Notes: generated by a model from the sequence alone, not told the origin. A stretch of 64,000 bases of DNA from Burkholderia diffusa (GCF_001718315.1 NZ_CP013364.1:248001-312000); one strand, 5' to 3'; counted from the stretch's first letter, positions 42,888 through 51,923 are shown. Numbers and translations are program-made.

Positions 42888-44231
42888 GTGCCGAACCTCA
42901 GCGAATGCACGGAAGGGAACGTCGCGAGCGCGGCTGCGCCGACTTTGGAGGAGACGGCCGTCGTGCTCGAGATGCGCGCCGTATGCAAGTCGTTCACGAA
43001 GCCGTCCGGCGAACCGCTGCACGTGCTGGCCGATATCGACCTCGCGTTGCATGAAGGCGAGATCCTGGGGCTGCTGGGCCGCTCGGGCTCGGGCAAATCC
43101 ACCCTGCTGAGGATCGCCGGCGGGCTCGTCAAGCCCTCGTCCGGCGCGGTGACCTATCGCGGTGCACCGCTCGCCGGTCCGACCGACGGCATCGCAGTGG
43201 TATTCCAGACCTTCGCGCTGTACCCGTGGCTGACCGTCATCGAAAACGTCGAGCTTGGTCTCGACGCGCAGGGCCTGGCGTCAGAGGACGCACGCGCACG
43301 CGCGGCCGCCGCGATCGAGCTGATCGGTCTCGACGGGTTCGAATCGGCGTTTCCCCGCGAGCTGTCGGGCGGCATGCGTCAGCGGGTGGGGTTCGCCCGC
43401 GCGCTCGTCAGCGAACCCGTGCTGATGTTGATGGACGAGCCGTTCTCGGCGCTCGACGTGCTGACCGCGGAAACGCTGCGCACCGATTTTCTCGACCTGT
43501 GGGACGCGCACCAGCTGTCGATCCGGTCGGTGCTGATGGTGACGCATAACATCGAGGAAGCCGTGCTCATGTGCGATCGCATTCTGGTGCTCGGCGCTGG
43601 TCCGGCGCACATCGAGGCGACGCTGAACGTGCCGCTGCCGCGTCCGCGCAGTCGGCACGATCCGGCCGTTCAGGCGATCGTCGGCAGGATCTATGCGACG
43701 CTGACCGCACGCATCACCGACGCGACGGCGGGCCGGGCGGCGACGGGCAGTGCGCTGGCCATGAAGCTGCCCGACGTGTCGAGCCACCATCTCGCCGGAT
43801 TCGTCGACGCGCTCGCGGCCGCGCCGTACGACGGCCATGCGGAGCTCGGCACGATTGCATCGGCGCTCGCGCTGCGGACCGACGCGCTGTATTCGACGGC
43901 GGCCGCGCTTCATCTGCTCGCGTTTGCCGAATGGCACGACCAGACCATCCGGCTGAGTGCCGCGGGCCATGTGTTCGCGCAAAGCGACGACGATGCGCGG
44001 CGGCGTCTGTTCAGCGAACATCTCGTCCGGTTCGTGCCGCTCGCCGCGCATATCGACGAAGTGCTGGGCGAACGCGAAGGGCATCGCGCGCCGCGCGAGC
44101 GTTTCGAGCTCGAACTCGAGGATCATCTCGATCCGCGCAGCGCGGACCAGGCGCTGCGGGTCGTGACCGACTGGGGCCGCTACGCGGGACTGTTCGACTA
44201 CGACGACCATACCCGGACGTTCGGCCGCTGA
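42888..44231 (+). CDS. ABC transporter ATP-binding protein with C-terminal AAA-associated domain
   Basis: 447 residues. Walker A (GRSGSGKST), Q loop, signature LSGGMRQRVGFARAL, Walker B (VLMLMDEPFSALD) and the switch His (VTHNIEEA) are intact. Residues about 290-440 form an AAA-associated helical domain found on nitrate/taurine-like transporter ATPases (HLLAFAEWHDQTIRLSAAG). The GTG at 42888 has GGGAG upstream. It forms one FNR-controlled operon with the permease. Confidence 0.9.
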   Translation: MPNLSECTEGNVASAAAPTLEETAVVLEMRAVCKSFTKPSGEPLHVLADIDLALHEGEILGLLGRSGSGKSTLLRIAGGLVKPSSGAVTYRGAPLAGPTDGIAVVFQTFALYPWLTVIENVELGLDAQGLASEDARARAAAAIELIGLDGFESAFPRELSGGMRQRVGFARALVSEPVLMLMDEPFSALDVLTAETLRTDFLDLWDAHQLSIRSVLMVTHNIEEAVLMCDRILVLGAGPAHIEATLNVPLPRPRSRHDPAVQAIVGRIYATLTARITDATAGRAATGSALAMKLPDVSSHHLAGFVDALAAAPYDGHAELGTIASALALRTDALYSTAAALHLLAFAEWHDQTIRLSAAGHVFAQSDDDARRRLFSEHLVRFVPLAAHIDEVLGEREGHRAPRERFELELEDHLDPRSADQALRVVTDWGRYAGLFDYDDHTRTFGR

Positions 44232-44259
44232 CCGTTCGGGCCGCACGTCGGCTACGTGC

Positions 44260-44273
44260 TTGATCGGCATCAA
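44260..44273. promoter_or_regulatory. FNR/ANR box TTGATCGGCATCAA
   Basis: A full consensus site with a weak -10 (GACGCT at 44295) at class II spacing, before the gene at 44385. Confidence 0.8.
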
Positions 44274-44384
44274 GCGTCGCGCGGCGGCGCGTGCGACGCT
44301 GGAAGAACCGTCGACGCGACCGCGTCGATCCGGCAGACAAGCTCCGCAACTCGCCATCAATGACCGTTCACGGGAGGACTGACC

Positions 44385-44849
44385 ATGAACTGGCTTTCCG
44401 AATACTTCGCCCAGCGCACGAGCCCGCTGTCGCTTTCGCTCTGGGCTCATCCGCCGCTCGCGCTCGGGCCCGACGGCCCGATCTGTCGCGAGCCTTACCG
44501 CCTGCCGTATCCGGGTGTTGAACTCGTTTTCACGCCGGCGGAGGCGGTCGAGCGCGGCGGGAAGACCTACACGCTGCCGGCGCGTTACGACTCACGGGGG
44601 CTGCTTGCCGCGCGCAGCACGGCGCACGACGAGGCCGCGTCGTTCTTCCGCGAGGTGACGATTTTCGCGCCATCGCAGTTCAATCGCGACTTCGTCGTGA
44701 CGGTCAATGGCGAATTTTCCTTCGTGCCGACGTTCTGGCAGGACGGGTCGCCCGGTTTTTCGGGCGTCTGCGTGCCTGCGGGGAGCGGTCGCACGACAGG
44801 CGAGAGAGCCGGCCCGCCGTGGCTGTTTCAGGGATATCTCAGCATCTAG
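44385..44849 (+). CDS. FNR-controlled protein of unknown function
   Basis: 154 residues starting MNWLSEYFAQRTSPLSLSLW. Beta-rich with motifs such as GVELVFTPAEAVERGGKTYT and FNRDFVVTVNGEFSFVPTFW. GGAGG lies upstream. It converges on the rhomboid gene at 44884 with a 34-base gap. No family recognised. Confidence 0.7.
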   Translation: MNWLSEYFAQRTSPLSLSLWAHPPLALGPDGPICREPYRLPYPGVELVFTPAEAVERGGKTYTLPARYDSRGLLAARSTAHDEAASFFREVTIFAPSQFNRDFVVTVNGEFSFVPTFWQDGSPGFSGVCVPAGSGRTTGERAGPPWLFQGYLSI

Positions 44850-44883
44850 TTCGCGCCATCGGCGGGATCGACGGGAACACGCG

Positions 44884-45594
44884 TCACGCGCGCTCGTCCG
44901 CGCGTTTTCGCCAGAAGGCGAGGCACACGAGCGCGCCGAGCATGCCGCCGAGATGTGCGAAATGCGCGACGCCGCTCGTGTCGCCGCTGAGCCCGGACAG
45001 CAATTCGGTCAACGCATAACCGGTCGCGAAGAGCCATGCGGGCATCGGTACCGGCGGAAACAGCAGCACGACGCGCCGTTTCGGAAACAGCACGGCGTAG
45101 GCGATCAGCGCGCCGAACACGCCGGCCGACGCACCGACGGTCGGCGCGTCGCTGGGCGGCAGCGCGCGGATCACCGCGAGCTGCGTGATCGCGCCGGCCA
45201 GCACACTCGCCAGATAGAGCGCGAGAAAGCGCGCACGCCCGAGCACGCGTTCGACGTCGCGACCGAACATGTAGAGCCCGAACATGTTGAACGCGATGTG
45301 GGCGAGACTGGCATGCAGCACGCTGTAGGTCAGCAACTGCCAGACGTGGAAGTCCGGTGTTGCCGGCGCGCCCGGTCGTGCGGGCGGCCATAGCGCGAAC
45401 TGGTCGATGAGCACCGGCCAGCCGCTCGCCTCGGCGATGAACACGGCGACGTTCACCAGAATCAACGCGAAGGTCATGGCGACGGAATCCGAGGAGAGAT
45501 GTGGCGTTGCCGGCCAGCGGTGCGGCCGGATCCAGTTTTCACGATATACCGTCACGTTAGCGATGCCGCGTGCATGGCCGTTGCGGCAGATCAT
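44884..45594 (-). CDS. Rhomboid-family intramembrane protease
   Basis: 197-236 residues depending on start (45477 or 45594; neither has a strong ribosome binding site). Six or more helices. The catalytic Ser is in GASAGVFGALIAY and the catalytic His in GVAHFAHLGGMLGAL; the L1-loop equivalent of the family (WQLLTYSVLHASLAHIAFNM) is present. It cleaves single-pass membrane proteins; the target is unknown. Divergent from the CBS gene at 45787, sharing the box at 45670. Confidence 0.85.
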   Translation of the reverse strand: MICRNGHARGIANVTVYRENWIRPHRWPATPHLSSDSVAMTFALILVNVAVFIAEASGWPVLIDQFALWPPARPGAPATPDFHVWQLLTYSVLHASLAHIAFNMFGLYMFGRDVERVLGRARFLALYLASVLAGAITQLAVIRALPPSDAPTVGASAGVFGALIAYAVLFPKRRVVLLFPPVPMPAWLFATGYALTELLSGLSGDTSGVAHFAHLGGMLGALVCLAFWRKRADERA

Positions 45595-45669
45595 GGACGT
45601 CGCCAGTTGCAGCTTTCCGGCCGAACCGGATTGCCTCAAAGCCGTCAGCCGTCGACGGCGAGCCGCAGG

Positions 45670-45683
45670 TTGACGTGCGTCAA
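45670..45683. promoter_or_regulatory. FNR/ANR box TTGACGTGCGTCAA
   Basis: A full consensus site with TACCCT (45705-45710) at class II distance on the plus strand, serving the CBS gene. No good minus-strand -10 is seen for rhomboid. Confidence 0.85.
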
Positions 45684-45786
45684 GGCCGCCCGGGGCGCCG
45701 CGCTTACCCTGAACTCGGGAAACATGCGTCGCCGCGCGGCGGTGCGCATGCGTATCGTCCACGCAAAGGGCAACGGGAGCCTCATC

Positions 45787-46236
45787 ATGCACATCGGAAG
45801 AATCAGTACCCAACCGGTCGAATCGTGCACGGCCGAATGCAGTGCGTTTGAACTGGCCGATCGCATGCGGCACGCGCATGTCGGCGACATCGTCGTGATC
45901 GAGTACCGCAATGGCGAAGCCATTCCGATCGGCCTGGTCACCGATCGCGACCTGGTGATCGAAGTGATGGCCCGAGGCGACGATCCGGGCGACGTGACGG
46001 CAGGCCAGATCATGTCGCGCGGTCTCGTCGTCGTGTCAGACACGGACGAGATTGGCGTGGCGCTCGAGGAGATGCGCCGCTCGGGCATCCGGAGGCTGCC
46101 GGTCGTCGACGATGCCGGCCGCCTCGCGGGCATCGTGACGCTCGACGATATCGTCGAGCATCTCGCGGGGCTGCTCGGCGGTGTCGCCGAAGTCGGCAAG
46201 CTGCAGCAGATCGAGGAGCAGCGTTTCCGCGCGTGA
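45787..46236 (+). CDS. CBS-pair protein
   Basis: 149 residues with two CBS motifs (about 5-65, IGLVTDRDLVIEVMARGDDP; about 75-130, RRLPVVDDAGRLAGIVTLDD) and a C-terminal helix. Paralogue of the CBS protein at 34511. FNR-controlled; it likely reports adenylate level in the anoxic cell. Tail-to-tail with the kinase gene at 46307. Confidence 0.87.
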   Translation: MHIGRISTQPVESCTAECSAFELADRMRHAHVGDIVVIEYRNGEAIPIGLVTDRDLVIEVMARGDDPGDVTAGQIMSRGLVVVSDTDEIGVALEEMRRSGIRRLPVVDDAGRLAGIVTLDDIVEHLAGLLGGVAEVGKLQQIEEQRFRA

Positions 46237-46306
46237 CGCTGCGGCGCCGGGAGGGGCGGCGCCCGGCGAGGCCGGGCTGCTTGCCCGAGGCATTCGCACC
46301 GCACGC

Positions 46307-47929
46307 TTACGTGTGCAGCGTGGCGAACAACGGCGCCCAGAACGCGCGGCTTTCGTACGCCGTGGCATCGCAATCGGTGTCGAAACGAATCGCGATCGCG
46401 GCTTCGGCTTCGGTCAGCGGGTCGGCATGCTCGATCTGCCGGGCCAGCACCACGGTGTCGGCGTCGGACGCATCGCGTCCGCGTGCCGCCCGGGCCGCGA
46501 CGCGCGCGGCGAGCGTCGCCCGACTCGCGGTGAAGTCGAGCATCGCGACGCGCACGCCAAGCCGTGCGGCGAGGGCAATGAATGCCGTCCGGTTGTGTCG
46601 GCGCAGGAACGTCGCGTCGACGATCGCCGTGTAGCCGCTGTCGAGAACCACGCGAGCCTCCGAAAGCAGTCTTTCGTAGATCTCGTCGATCGCCGTGTCC
46701 GAGTAGGCACCGGGGGACAGGCGCGTATTGTCCGCTGTACCAGCCAGGCGCTTGCGCTCGACGTCGCTGGACAACCGGATGGCGCCGAGTTGCGCGGCCA
46801 GTGCACGGCTGGCCAGCGATTTGCCCGAGCCGGAAACCCCGTGACACAACAGCAACGCCGGCTGCGCATCGCGTCGTGCAGCGGCCATCGCCGACGCAGT
46901 GCGCAGATAGCCGGCGCGCGCCGCTTCGTCGCCGCGCAGCCGGGCGGTCAGTGCGCGTACCAGCGCACGGTAGACGACGTAGCACGGCAGCACGCCCAGT
47001 GCCGCATGGTCGCCCGTGCGCGCCAGCCAGCCTGACAGCAGGCGGTGGGCGCAATCCTCGCGTCCGTGGGCCGAGAAATCCATCAGCGCGAATGCGAGAT
47101 CGCTCGCCACGTCGATCCAGCGCAGCGCGTCGTCGAATTCGATGCAGTCGAACATCAGGATCCGGTTCCGCCAGCGCACGATGTTCTCGAGGTGCAGGTC
47201 GCCGTGACACGCACGCACGAAACCGAGCGCGTGCCGATCGGCGAGCATCGGCGCGATGCGGGTCAGTTCGGCTTCGTACCAGGCGCGCAGCGCGGCTTCG
47301 TCCGGTGCCGCGACGTCGAGCGTATCGAGCAACGGCCGGCACTGGGCCGCGACGCTCGCCGCGCTGCCGTGATGGCCGCGCGGCGCACGGCGCGGCGCAC
47401 GCAGATGATGGTGGGCGAGCGTATCGGCGAGGGCATCCGCGTCCGCCAGACCGTCATCACGCGATGCGCTGCGAACCGACAACATCGCCTGCGCGTCGAA
47501 CCGGCGCATGCGCACCACGTACTCGCCCGGCACCGTCCTTTGCCTGCGCCGGCGGCCGCCGATCGGCACCGGTGCAGCGAACGCGCATCGCCGGCCGTGC
47601 GCGACGAGCGGCCAGACACCCAGGTACAGCGGGCCGGCGAACGGTCGATTGAGCGCGCACTCCGCGAGCGCGCAGCGGCGCCGCTGCGCAGGCCGCATGA
47701 GATCGACGAAGGCGAAGCGCACCGGCTTGATGCGCTTGTACGCATAGCGTCCGGCCAGATAAACGACGGACAGGTGAGTTTCGATCCGCTCGATCCGGCC
47801 TGCGGGGTGGGGATAGGTGGTGGGTCTGCACATCGCGCGATCGAATTGCGTCGACGTTCGTCGTGCATTTGCGCGATTCAGCGCGAATCGGACATGCGGC
47901 GCTCGGGACATGATGAACGGTTGGGTCAT
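46307..47929 (-). CDS. Two-domain protein: APH-like kinase plus P-loop kinase
   Basis: About 540 residues. The N-terminal half is APH-like (ETHLSVVYLAGRYAYKRIKP, then RACHGDLHLENIVRW and MFDCIEFDD), similar to the protein at 37875. The C-terminal half is a zeta-toxin/gluconate-kinase-like P-loop domain (CHGVSGSGKSLASRALA, IVDATFLRRHNRTAF). This bifunctional pairing occurs in many proteobacteria; substrates are unknown. Start uncertain: 47929 fits the promoter, 47833 is also possible. FNR box 48081 drives it. Confidence 0.82.
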   Translation of the reverse strand: MTQPFIMSRAPHVRFALNRANARRTSTQFDRAMCRPTTYPHPAGRIERIETHLSVVYLAGRYAYKRIKPVRFAFVDLMRPAQRRRCALAECALNRPFAGPLYLGVWPLVAHGRRCAFAAPVPIGGRRRRQRTVPGEYVVRMRRFDAQAMLSVRSASRDDGLADADALADTLAHHHLRAPRRAPRGHHGSAASVAAQCRPLLDTLDVAAPDEAALRAWYEAELTRIAPMLADRHALGFVRACHGDLHLENIVRWRNRILMFDCIEFDDALRWIDVASDLAFALMDFSAHGREDCAHRLLSGWLARTGDHAALGVLPCYVVYRALVRALTARLRGDEAARAGYLRTASAMAAARRDAQPALLLCHGVSGSGKSLASRALAAQLGAIRLSSDVERKRLAGTADNTRLSPGAYSDTAIDEIYERLLSEARVVLDSGYTAIVDATFLRRHNRTAFIALAARLGVRVAMLDFTASRATLAARVAARAARGRDASDADTVVLARQIEHADPLTEAEAAIAIRFDTDCDATAYESRAFWAPLFATLHT

Positions 47930-48080
47930 ATGGGGCGCGCGTATGTCTTGGCACACCGCCGGGTTGGATTCGAAACGAGCACGCACGTTCTCGTCTGCCC
48001 GATGCTGCAGTATCCGGCTGGCAGGCCAGGCGTGACCGGCTCGACGAATCCTATTGCAACCGACCAGGGCGCTTTCCGGC

Positions 48081-48094
48081 TTGATGCCAGTCAA
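48081..48094. promoter_or_regulatory. FNR/ANR box TTGATGCCAGTCAA, serving the minus strand
   Basis: A full consensus site. On the minus strand TGCAAT (48058-48053) lies at class II distance for the two-domain kinase gene. Box 48117 is 36 bp away and points the other way. Confidence 0.82.
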
Positions 48095-48116
48095 GCGAGC
48101 CGCGCGACAGGGGCGC

Positions 48117-48130
48117 TTGACGCAGGTCAA
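48117..48130. promoter_or_regulatory. FNR/ANR box TTGACGCAGGTCAA, serving the plus strand
   Basis: A full consensus site with TACAGT (48152-48157) at class II distance, before the lipoprotein gene at 48227. Confidence 0.85.
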
Positions 48131-48226
48131 CGGCATTCACCGGAGCGGCAATACAGTCGGTTCCAGAGACAGCGTAAAGCGGCGCGCGACCATGCGCGGA
48201 ATTAACGGCCTGGCGAGGCATTGACG

Positions 48227-48667
48227 ATGAAACAACGGGCATTGGCGATGGGTGTGCTGCTCGCGCTGGGTGCATGTGCGGGGGCGGAGCGAACCGAGAC
48301 ATTCAGGACGATGGAAACACGGCTGCTTGCGATGCGCCAGGCCGCATCGCTGCAATGTTCGACCCCGTCCGAATGCGACCGGGCGTGGAGCCGCACCCGG
48401 CGCTACGTCCAGGATCATTCGTCGACCCGCATCACGCGATTCGGCACGGACCGGATCGAAACGGCGCAGCCGTATCTGGCTGGAGAAGTCTATCTTTGGG
48501 CATCGCGCGCGGAATCGGGCGGCGGCGGCTCGGTGATCCGGCTCAAGGCGATGTGCAAGGGCATGTATGACAGCAACGGCGGCCCGGGATGGCAATACGA
48601 TGCGTGTGCCCGGAAGATCCTCGAAATAGAGCAAGGCTTCCGGGCGGACGAGAACCCGCCGAGCTAG
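48227..48667 (+). CDS. Small lipoprotein
   Basis: 146 residues with a lipobox (MGVLLALGACAGAE; Cys after LGA) after a short hydrophobic leader, and two more cysteines plus one late pair in the mature part (LQCSTPSECDR, MCKGMY and DACARK). The mature domain is compact and helical. GAGG about 9 bases before the ATG. FNR-controlled. Family not recognised. Confidence 0.75.
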   Translation: MKQRALAMGVLLALGACAGAERTETFRTMETRLLAMRQAASLQCSTPSECDRAWSRTRRYVQDHSSTRITRFGTDRIETAQPYLAGEVYLWASRAESGGGGSVIRLKAMCKGMYDSNGGPGWQYDACARKILEIEQGFRADENPPS

Positions 48668-48730
48668 CGGCGGATGCCGGCCAACGGCCGCCCGTTTCTT
48701 CTCGCGCCGGTTCGCAGCGGCTCCAAACCG

Positions 48731-48744
48731 TTGACCTCGGTCAA
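48731..48744. promoter_or_regulatory. FNR/ANR box TTGACCTCGGTCAA
   Basis: A full consensus site with GATGAT (48766-48771) at class II spacing before the universal stress protein gene at 48822. Confidence 0.85.
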
Positions 48745-48821
48745 CGCCCGCTTGCGGCGAGCACCGATGATGGAAGCGAATCCGAACGCCGCCGGCGCAT
48801 CGGTTCATCAGCGAGGCTCGC

Positions 48822-49295
48822 ATGTACACGAATATCATGGTTGCCACGGACGGCAGTCCTTCGGCGAATCAGGCGCTCGACGAAGGTCTCCGGATGGCCA
48901 GGTTATGCGGCGCCCGCCTGTTTGCCGTATTCGTCGTCGACAAATCCACGCTGTTCGCCTATGGCGGGCGCATGGAGCCCGAAGCGTTGCTCGACGAGAT
49001 TCGGCGCCATGGCGCCGAGATCTTGCGAGACGCCGACCGGGCGATCTCGCGCGCGGCGGTCAACGGCGAAACGGAGATCATCGAGACCGATCTCGGCCAG
49101 GACGTCGCGGAGCGCCTGCAGCGCTACGTCGTCGATCATTCGATCGATCTGGCCGTGGTCGGCACGCACGGTCGACGTGGTGTCCGGCGGCTGGTGCTCG
49201 GCAGCGTCGCCGAACGCTTTCTTCGCGCATCGACTTGCCCGGTCCTGCTCGTGCGCGGCGAGGATACCTCTCCCGCCGCGGTCGCAGTGGCCTAG
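48822..49295 (+). CDS. uspA: Universal stress protein, single UspA domain
   Basis: 157 residues. N-terminal MVATDGSPSANQALDEGL and the ATP-binding signature GTHGRRGVRRLVLGSVAE near 108-125 put it in the ATP-binding class. USPs in this family are strongly induced at low oxygen and promote survival. Clear class II FNR promoter. Confidence 0.93.
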   Translation: MYTNIMVATDGSPSANQALDEGLRMARLCGARLFAVFVVDKSTLFAYGGRMEPEALLDEIRRHGAEILRDADRAISRAAVNGETEIIETDLGQDVAERLQRYVVDHSIDLAVVGTHGRRGVRRLVLGSVAERFLRASTCPVLLVRGEDTSPAAVAVA

Positions 49296-49336
49296 CGTCG
49301 CTGCCTCCCGGCACGCCACCCGCCCAGGTGATCATC

Positions 49337-49612
49337 ATGCAGATATCGTTTCCCGCCGAACATCCGACGTATTGCGACCTCGATTCCGCGCTGTGCTTTC
49401 CGGCGCTCGTCGAAGGGCGCCGCGTGCGCTGCGCGATCACCTCGGCCGCGCTGGAAGATCACTTCCGCGCGGCGTCGCCTCGCGAGCAGGATCTCGTCGA
49501 CGCCTTTGCGCGCCATCGTCCCGCCATCGAGCGCGCGGCTCGCCGTCTGCTCGAGGAAATTGGCGGGCGGCCGATCCTGCTCCACAGCGGCCATTTCCGG
49601 TTCTGTACGTAA
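49337..49612 (+). CDS. DUF1488 protein
   Basis: 91 residues starting MQISFPAEHPTYCDLDSALC, with the DUF1488 pattern of strand, then VRCAITSAALEDHF, then a helix. Function unknown. It follows the USP gene by 41 bases and probably shares its transcript. Confidence 0.75.
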   Translation: MQISFPAEHPTYCDLDSALCFPALVEGRRVRCAITSAALEDHFRAASPREQDLVDAFARHRPAIERAARRLLEEIGGRPILLHSGHFRFCT

Positions 49613-49624
49613 TCGACCGCCGCC

Positions 49625-49638
49625 CTTGACGCGCATCA
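49625..49638. promoter_or_regulatory. FNR/ANR box TTGACGCGCATCAA
   Basis: A full consensus site with TACGCT (49660-49665) at class II spacing for the hsp20 gene. Confidence 0.87.
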
Positions 49639-49789
49639 AGCGCACGCCGGCGCGCGCAGGTACGCTGGATTCCGAAAGACCATTCGTCCCACGCGCGGCA
49701 TGTGATGCCGCGCCATCCGATCTTCATTGCGGCCGATGCTGTCGGGACGAAAGCGCCGGTCGCATGTCACCGTATGAGGAGTGCGAACC

Positions 49790-50224
49790 ATGAGCAATCT
49801 GACCCGTTACGATCCGTTTTCGATCGAACCCGTTTCCGACCTGTTCCAGGGGCTGTTCAGGCCGCTGCGCGGCATGACGCTTGCCGACGAACCCGATCTT
49901 GCATCGATGAAGATCGACGTCACCGAAAACGACAAGGCGTATACGGTCAACGCTGAACTACCCGGCGTCGCAAAGGACGACATCGACGTCCAGGTGACGG
50001 GCAATACCGTATCGATCAATGCGAAGATCGAACGCAACAACGAGCAGAAGGATGGCGAGCGCGTGATCCGGCGCGAGCGCTACAGCGGTGCGATCAGCCG
50101 CTCGTTCTCGCTGTCCGGCGAAATCGACGATGCGAACGCGACGGCGGCGTATCAGGATGGCGTGCTGTCGCTGACGCTGCCGAAGAAGGCGCCGGTCGGG
50201 CAGAAGAAACTCACGATCAGCTGA
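49790..50224 (+). CDS. Hsp20-family small heat-shock protein
   Basis: 144 residues with an alpha-crystallin domain (about 38-135; KIDVTENDKAYTVNAELPGV, conserved YQDGVLSLTLPKK). It forms oligomers that hold unfolding proteins. GAGGAG lies before the ATG at 49790. FNR box and -10 are ideal. Confidence 0.92.
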   Translation: MSNLTRYDPFSIEPVSDLFQGLFRPLRGMTLADEPDLASMKIDVTENDKAYTVNAELPGVAKDDIDVQVTGNTVSINAKIERNNEQKDGERVIRRERYSGAISRSFSLSGEIDDANATAAYQDGVLSLTLPKKAPVGQKKLTIS

Positions 50225-50240
50225 TCGGACGACGGGCAAC

Positions 50241-50310
50241 GGGCGATGCAGGCACGCATCGCCCATGGGGAGGATCCGGCGCGCGGAGCGATCCGCGCGC
50301 CGTTTCGTTG
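50241..50310. terminator. Two hairpins, the second a probable bidirectional terminator
   Basis: First stem GGGCGATGC / GCATCGCCC (50241-50249, 50256-50264) without T run. Second stem GGCGCGCGGA / TCCGCGCGCC (50278-50287, 50292-50301) with a GCGA loop and GTTTCGTT after it. They separate convergent hsp20 and nitroreductase genes. Confidence 0.6.
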
Positions 50311-50328
50311 GCGCGACCGAATCTGCCC

Positions 50329-50994
50329 TCATGCATGCGACGGCATACTGCCGGGCCGATAGCCGACCGTCTGCGCGAGGATCGGCAGCTCGTCCTCGTT
50401 CAGCCGCAGCGCGTCGGCGAGCGTGCGGTGATTGATCCAGCCGCGCACGACCGTTCCGAGGCCGGCCGCCGCGCAGTAAAGCGAGACGTTCTGGGCGATG
50501 GCGCCGGCCGCGATCGCCGAGAACACGTCGCGTTGCTGCGGCGGCATGTCGAGTATCGCGGCCGTCCGGACGACGTAGACGAGATCCAGCGGCGCGCGGC
50601 CGACGAAGTCCTGATAACCGGTCAGGTTGCGTGCATCGACCGCGTGCTTCAGCACGAGCCGATGTGCGGGCGCATCGTAACGATAGACGCCATACGGCAG
50701 CGCGACGTAGATGTCGATTTCATTGAACGCATGCGCGGATGGGGCGGTCCGGCCGCCGCTCGCCGGGCGGTTGATGCCGTCCGCCGCCCACAGCATCGTG
50801 CCGAGCGTCGCCGGCGGGAGCGGTGTGGCGGCGAATTCGCGGGAGCTCATTCGGGTCGCGAGCGCCGCCATCAGCGGCACGTCGTTGTCGAGCATCGGGC
50901 GCGGCAGGTCGACGATCGCCGGCGACTCGCCCTCGGGCGACGCCGGCTGCATCACGGGCGCCGGCGAATAGGCCAACAGCTGCTGTTCGGTCAT
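50329..50994 (-). CDS. SagB/nitroreductase-family FMN protein
   Basis: 221 residues. SSREFAATPLPPATLGTMLW is the FMN-phosphate region, NEIDIYVALPYGVYRYD the family middle, and AAGLGTVVRGWINH the C-terminal signature. It is likely an NAD(P)H-dependent reductase that could dispose of electrons under anoxia. AAGGAGA lies before the ATG. Box 51079 with TATCGT on the minus strand drives it. Confidence 0.85.
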   Translation of the reverse strand: MTEQQLLAYSPAPVMQPASPEGESPAIVDLPRPMLDNDVPLMAALATRMSSREFAATPLPPATLGTMLWAADGINRPASGGRTAPSAHAFNEIDIYVALPYGVYRYDAPAHRLVLKHAVDARNLTGYQDFVGRAPLDLVYVVRTAAILDMPPQQRDVFSAIAAGAIAQNVSLYCAAAGLGTVVRGWINHRTLADALRLNEDELPILAQTVGYRPGSMPSHA

Positions 50995-51078
50995 TCGAAT
51001 CTCCTTGAAGCGTGATTGCGCGTGCCTGGAACGTCGCGCATCGGCGATTTCACGATAAGCGGGCCCGGCCGTATCGGC

Positions 51079-51092
51079 TTGATTTCCGTCAA
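51079..51092. promoter_or_regulatory. FNR/ANR box TTGATTTCCGTCAA
   Basis: A full consensus site. The minus-strand -10 TATCGT (51057-51052) lies at class II distance for the nitroreductase gene. Confidence 0.85.
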
Positions 51093-51134
51093 GCCACGCA
51101 CCGGCCAGCCATGAAGTGCGGCGAAGGGCATCCG

Positions 51135-51148
51135 TTGACCTGCATCAG
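51135..51148. promoter_or_regulatory. FNR/ANR box TTGACCTGCATCAG
   Basis: 13 of 14 match. CAAATC (51170-51175) on the plus strand is at class II spacing for the BON gene at 51225. Same sequence as the box at 28532. Confidence 0.8.
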
Positions 51149-51224
51149 CGAGCGGGTTCCGCGCGTGTGCAAATCTGGCTACGTGCGGCTCACAGGCACG
51201 CCGCGGCTCACAGGAGAGCAGACG

Positions 51225-51875
51225 ATGAAAACCGACAAGCAGTTGAAGCAGGATGTCCAGGACGAACTGGAGTCCGACCCGTCGATCGATTCGACGCGCA
51301 TCGGCGTCGAGGTGGCCGACCGGATCGTGACGCTTTCGGGGCACCCGCCGAGCTACGCGGAAAAGCTGGCGATCGAGCGCGCGGCGAACCGCGTGGCCGG
51401 TGTCAAGGCGCTCGTCGTGGACATGACCGTGCATCTGCCGGACGACGACGTGCGCACCGACGAGGACATCGCGAAAGCGGTGCGCTCGGTGCTGCACTGG
51501 ACGGTCGGCCTGCATGACGATGCGGTCAAGGTGCAGGTCGAACGCGGCTGGATCACGTTGTCCGGCAAGGTCGACTGGGCGTATCAGAGCCACTTGGCCG
51601 TGCGCGCGATCTCGCAGATGCGCAGCGTGACGGGCGTGACCGATCACATCGCGGTGCAGGGGACGGTCGGTTCGGACGATATCGGCGGCAATATCAAGCG
51701 CGCGATCATGCGCCACGCGGAGCGCGAGGCGAAGCACATCGCGATCGACGTGCACGACGGTACCGTGCGGCTGTCCGGCAAGGTCGGTTCGTTCTCCGAA
51801 CGCAAGGCCGTGCGCGGGGCCGCGTGGTCGGCGCGCGGCGTGCGTGCCGTCGTCGATGACCTGGTGGTCGAGTAA
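51225..51875 (+). CDS. Triple BON-domain protein, copy 2
   Basis: 216 residues, the same length and layout as the protein at 33799: three BON repeats (IVTLSGHPPSY, WITLSGKVDW, TVRLSGKVGSF). GGAGAGC lies about 6 bases before the ATG. It heads a two-gene unit with the 79-residue protein. Envelope or lipid-binding role inferred from the family. Confidence 0.9.
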   Translation: MKTDKQLKQDVQDELESDPSIDSTRIGVEVADRIVTLSGHPPSYAEKLAIERAANRVAGVKALVVDMTVHLPDDDVRTDEDIAKAVRSVLHWTVGLHDDAVKVQVERGWITLSGKVDWAYQSHLAVRAISQMRSVTGVTDHIAVQGTVGSDDIGGNIKRAIMRHAEREAKHIAIDVHDGTVRLSGKVGSFSERKAVRGAAWSARGVRAVVDDLVVE

Positions 51876-51923
51876 GGCCGGCAGCCGGATGGGCAGTCCA
51901 CGGAGATCCAGGAGGGCAGTCGG

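Noticed and set aside
45595-45879. The longer N-terminal extension of the rhomboid frame
   Set aside because: It would cross the FNR box region and reads as arginine-rich noncoding sequence; later ATGs are preferred.
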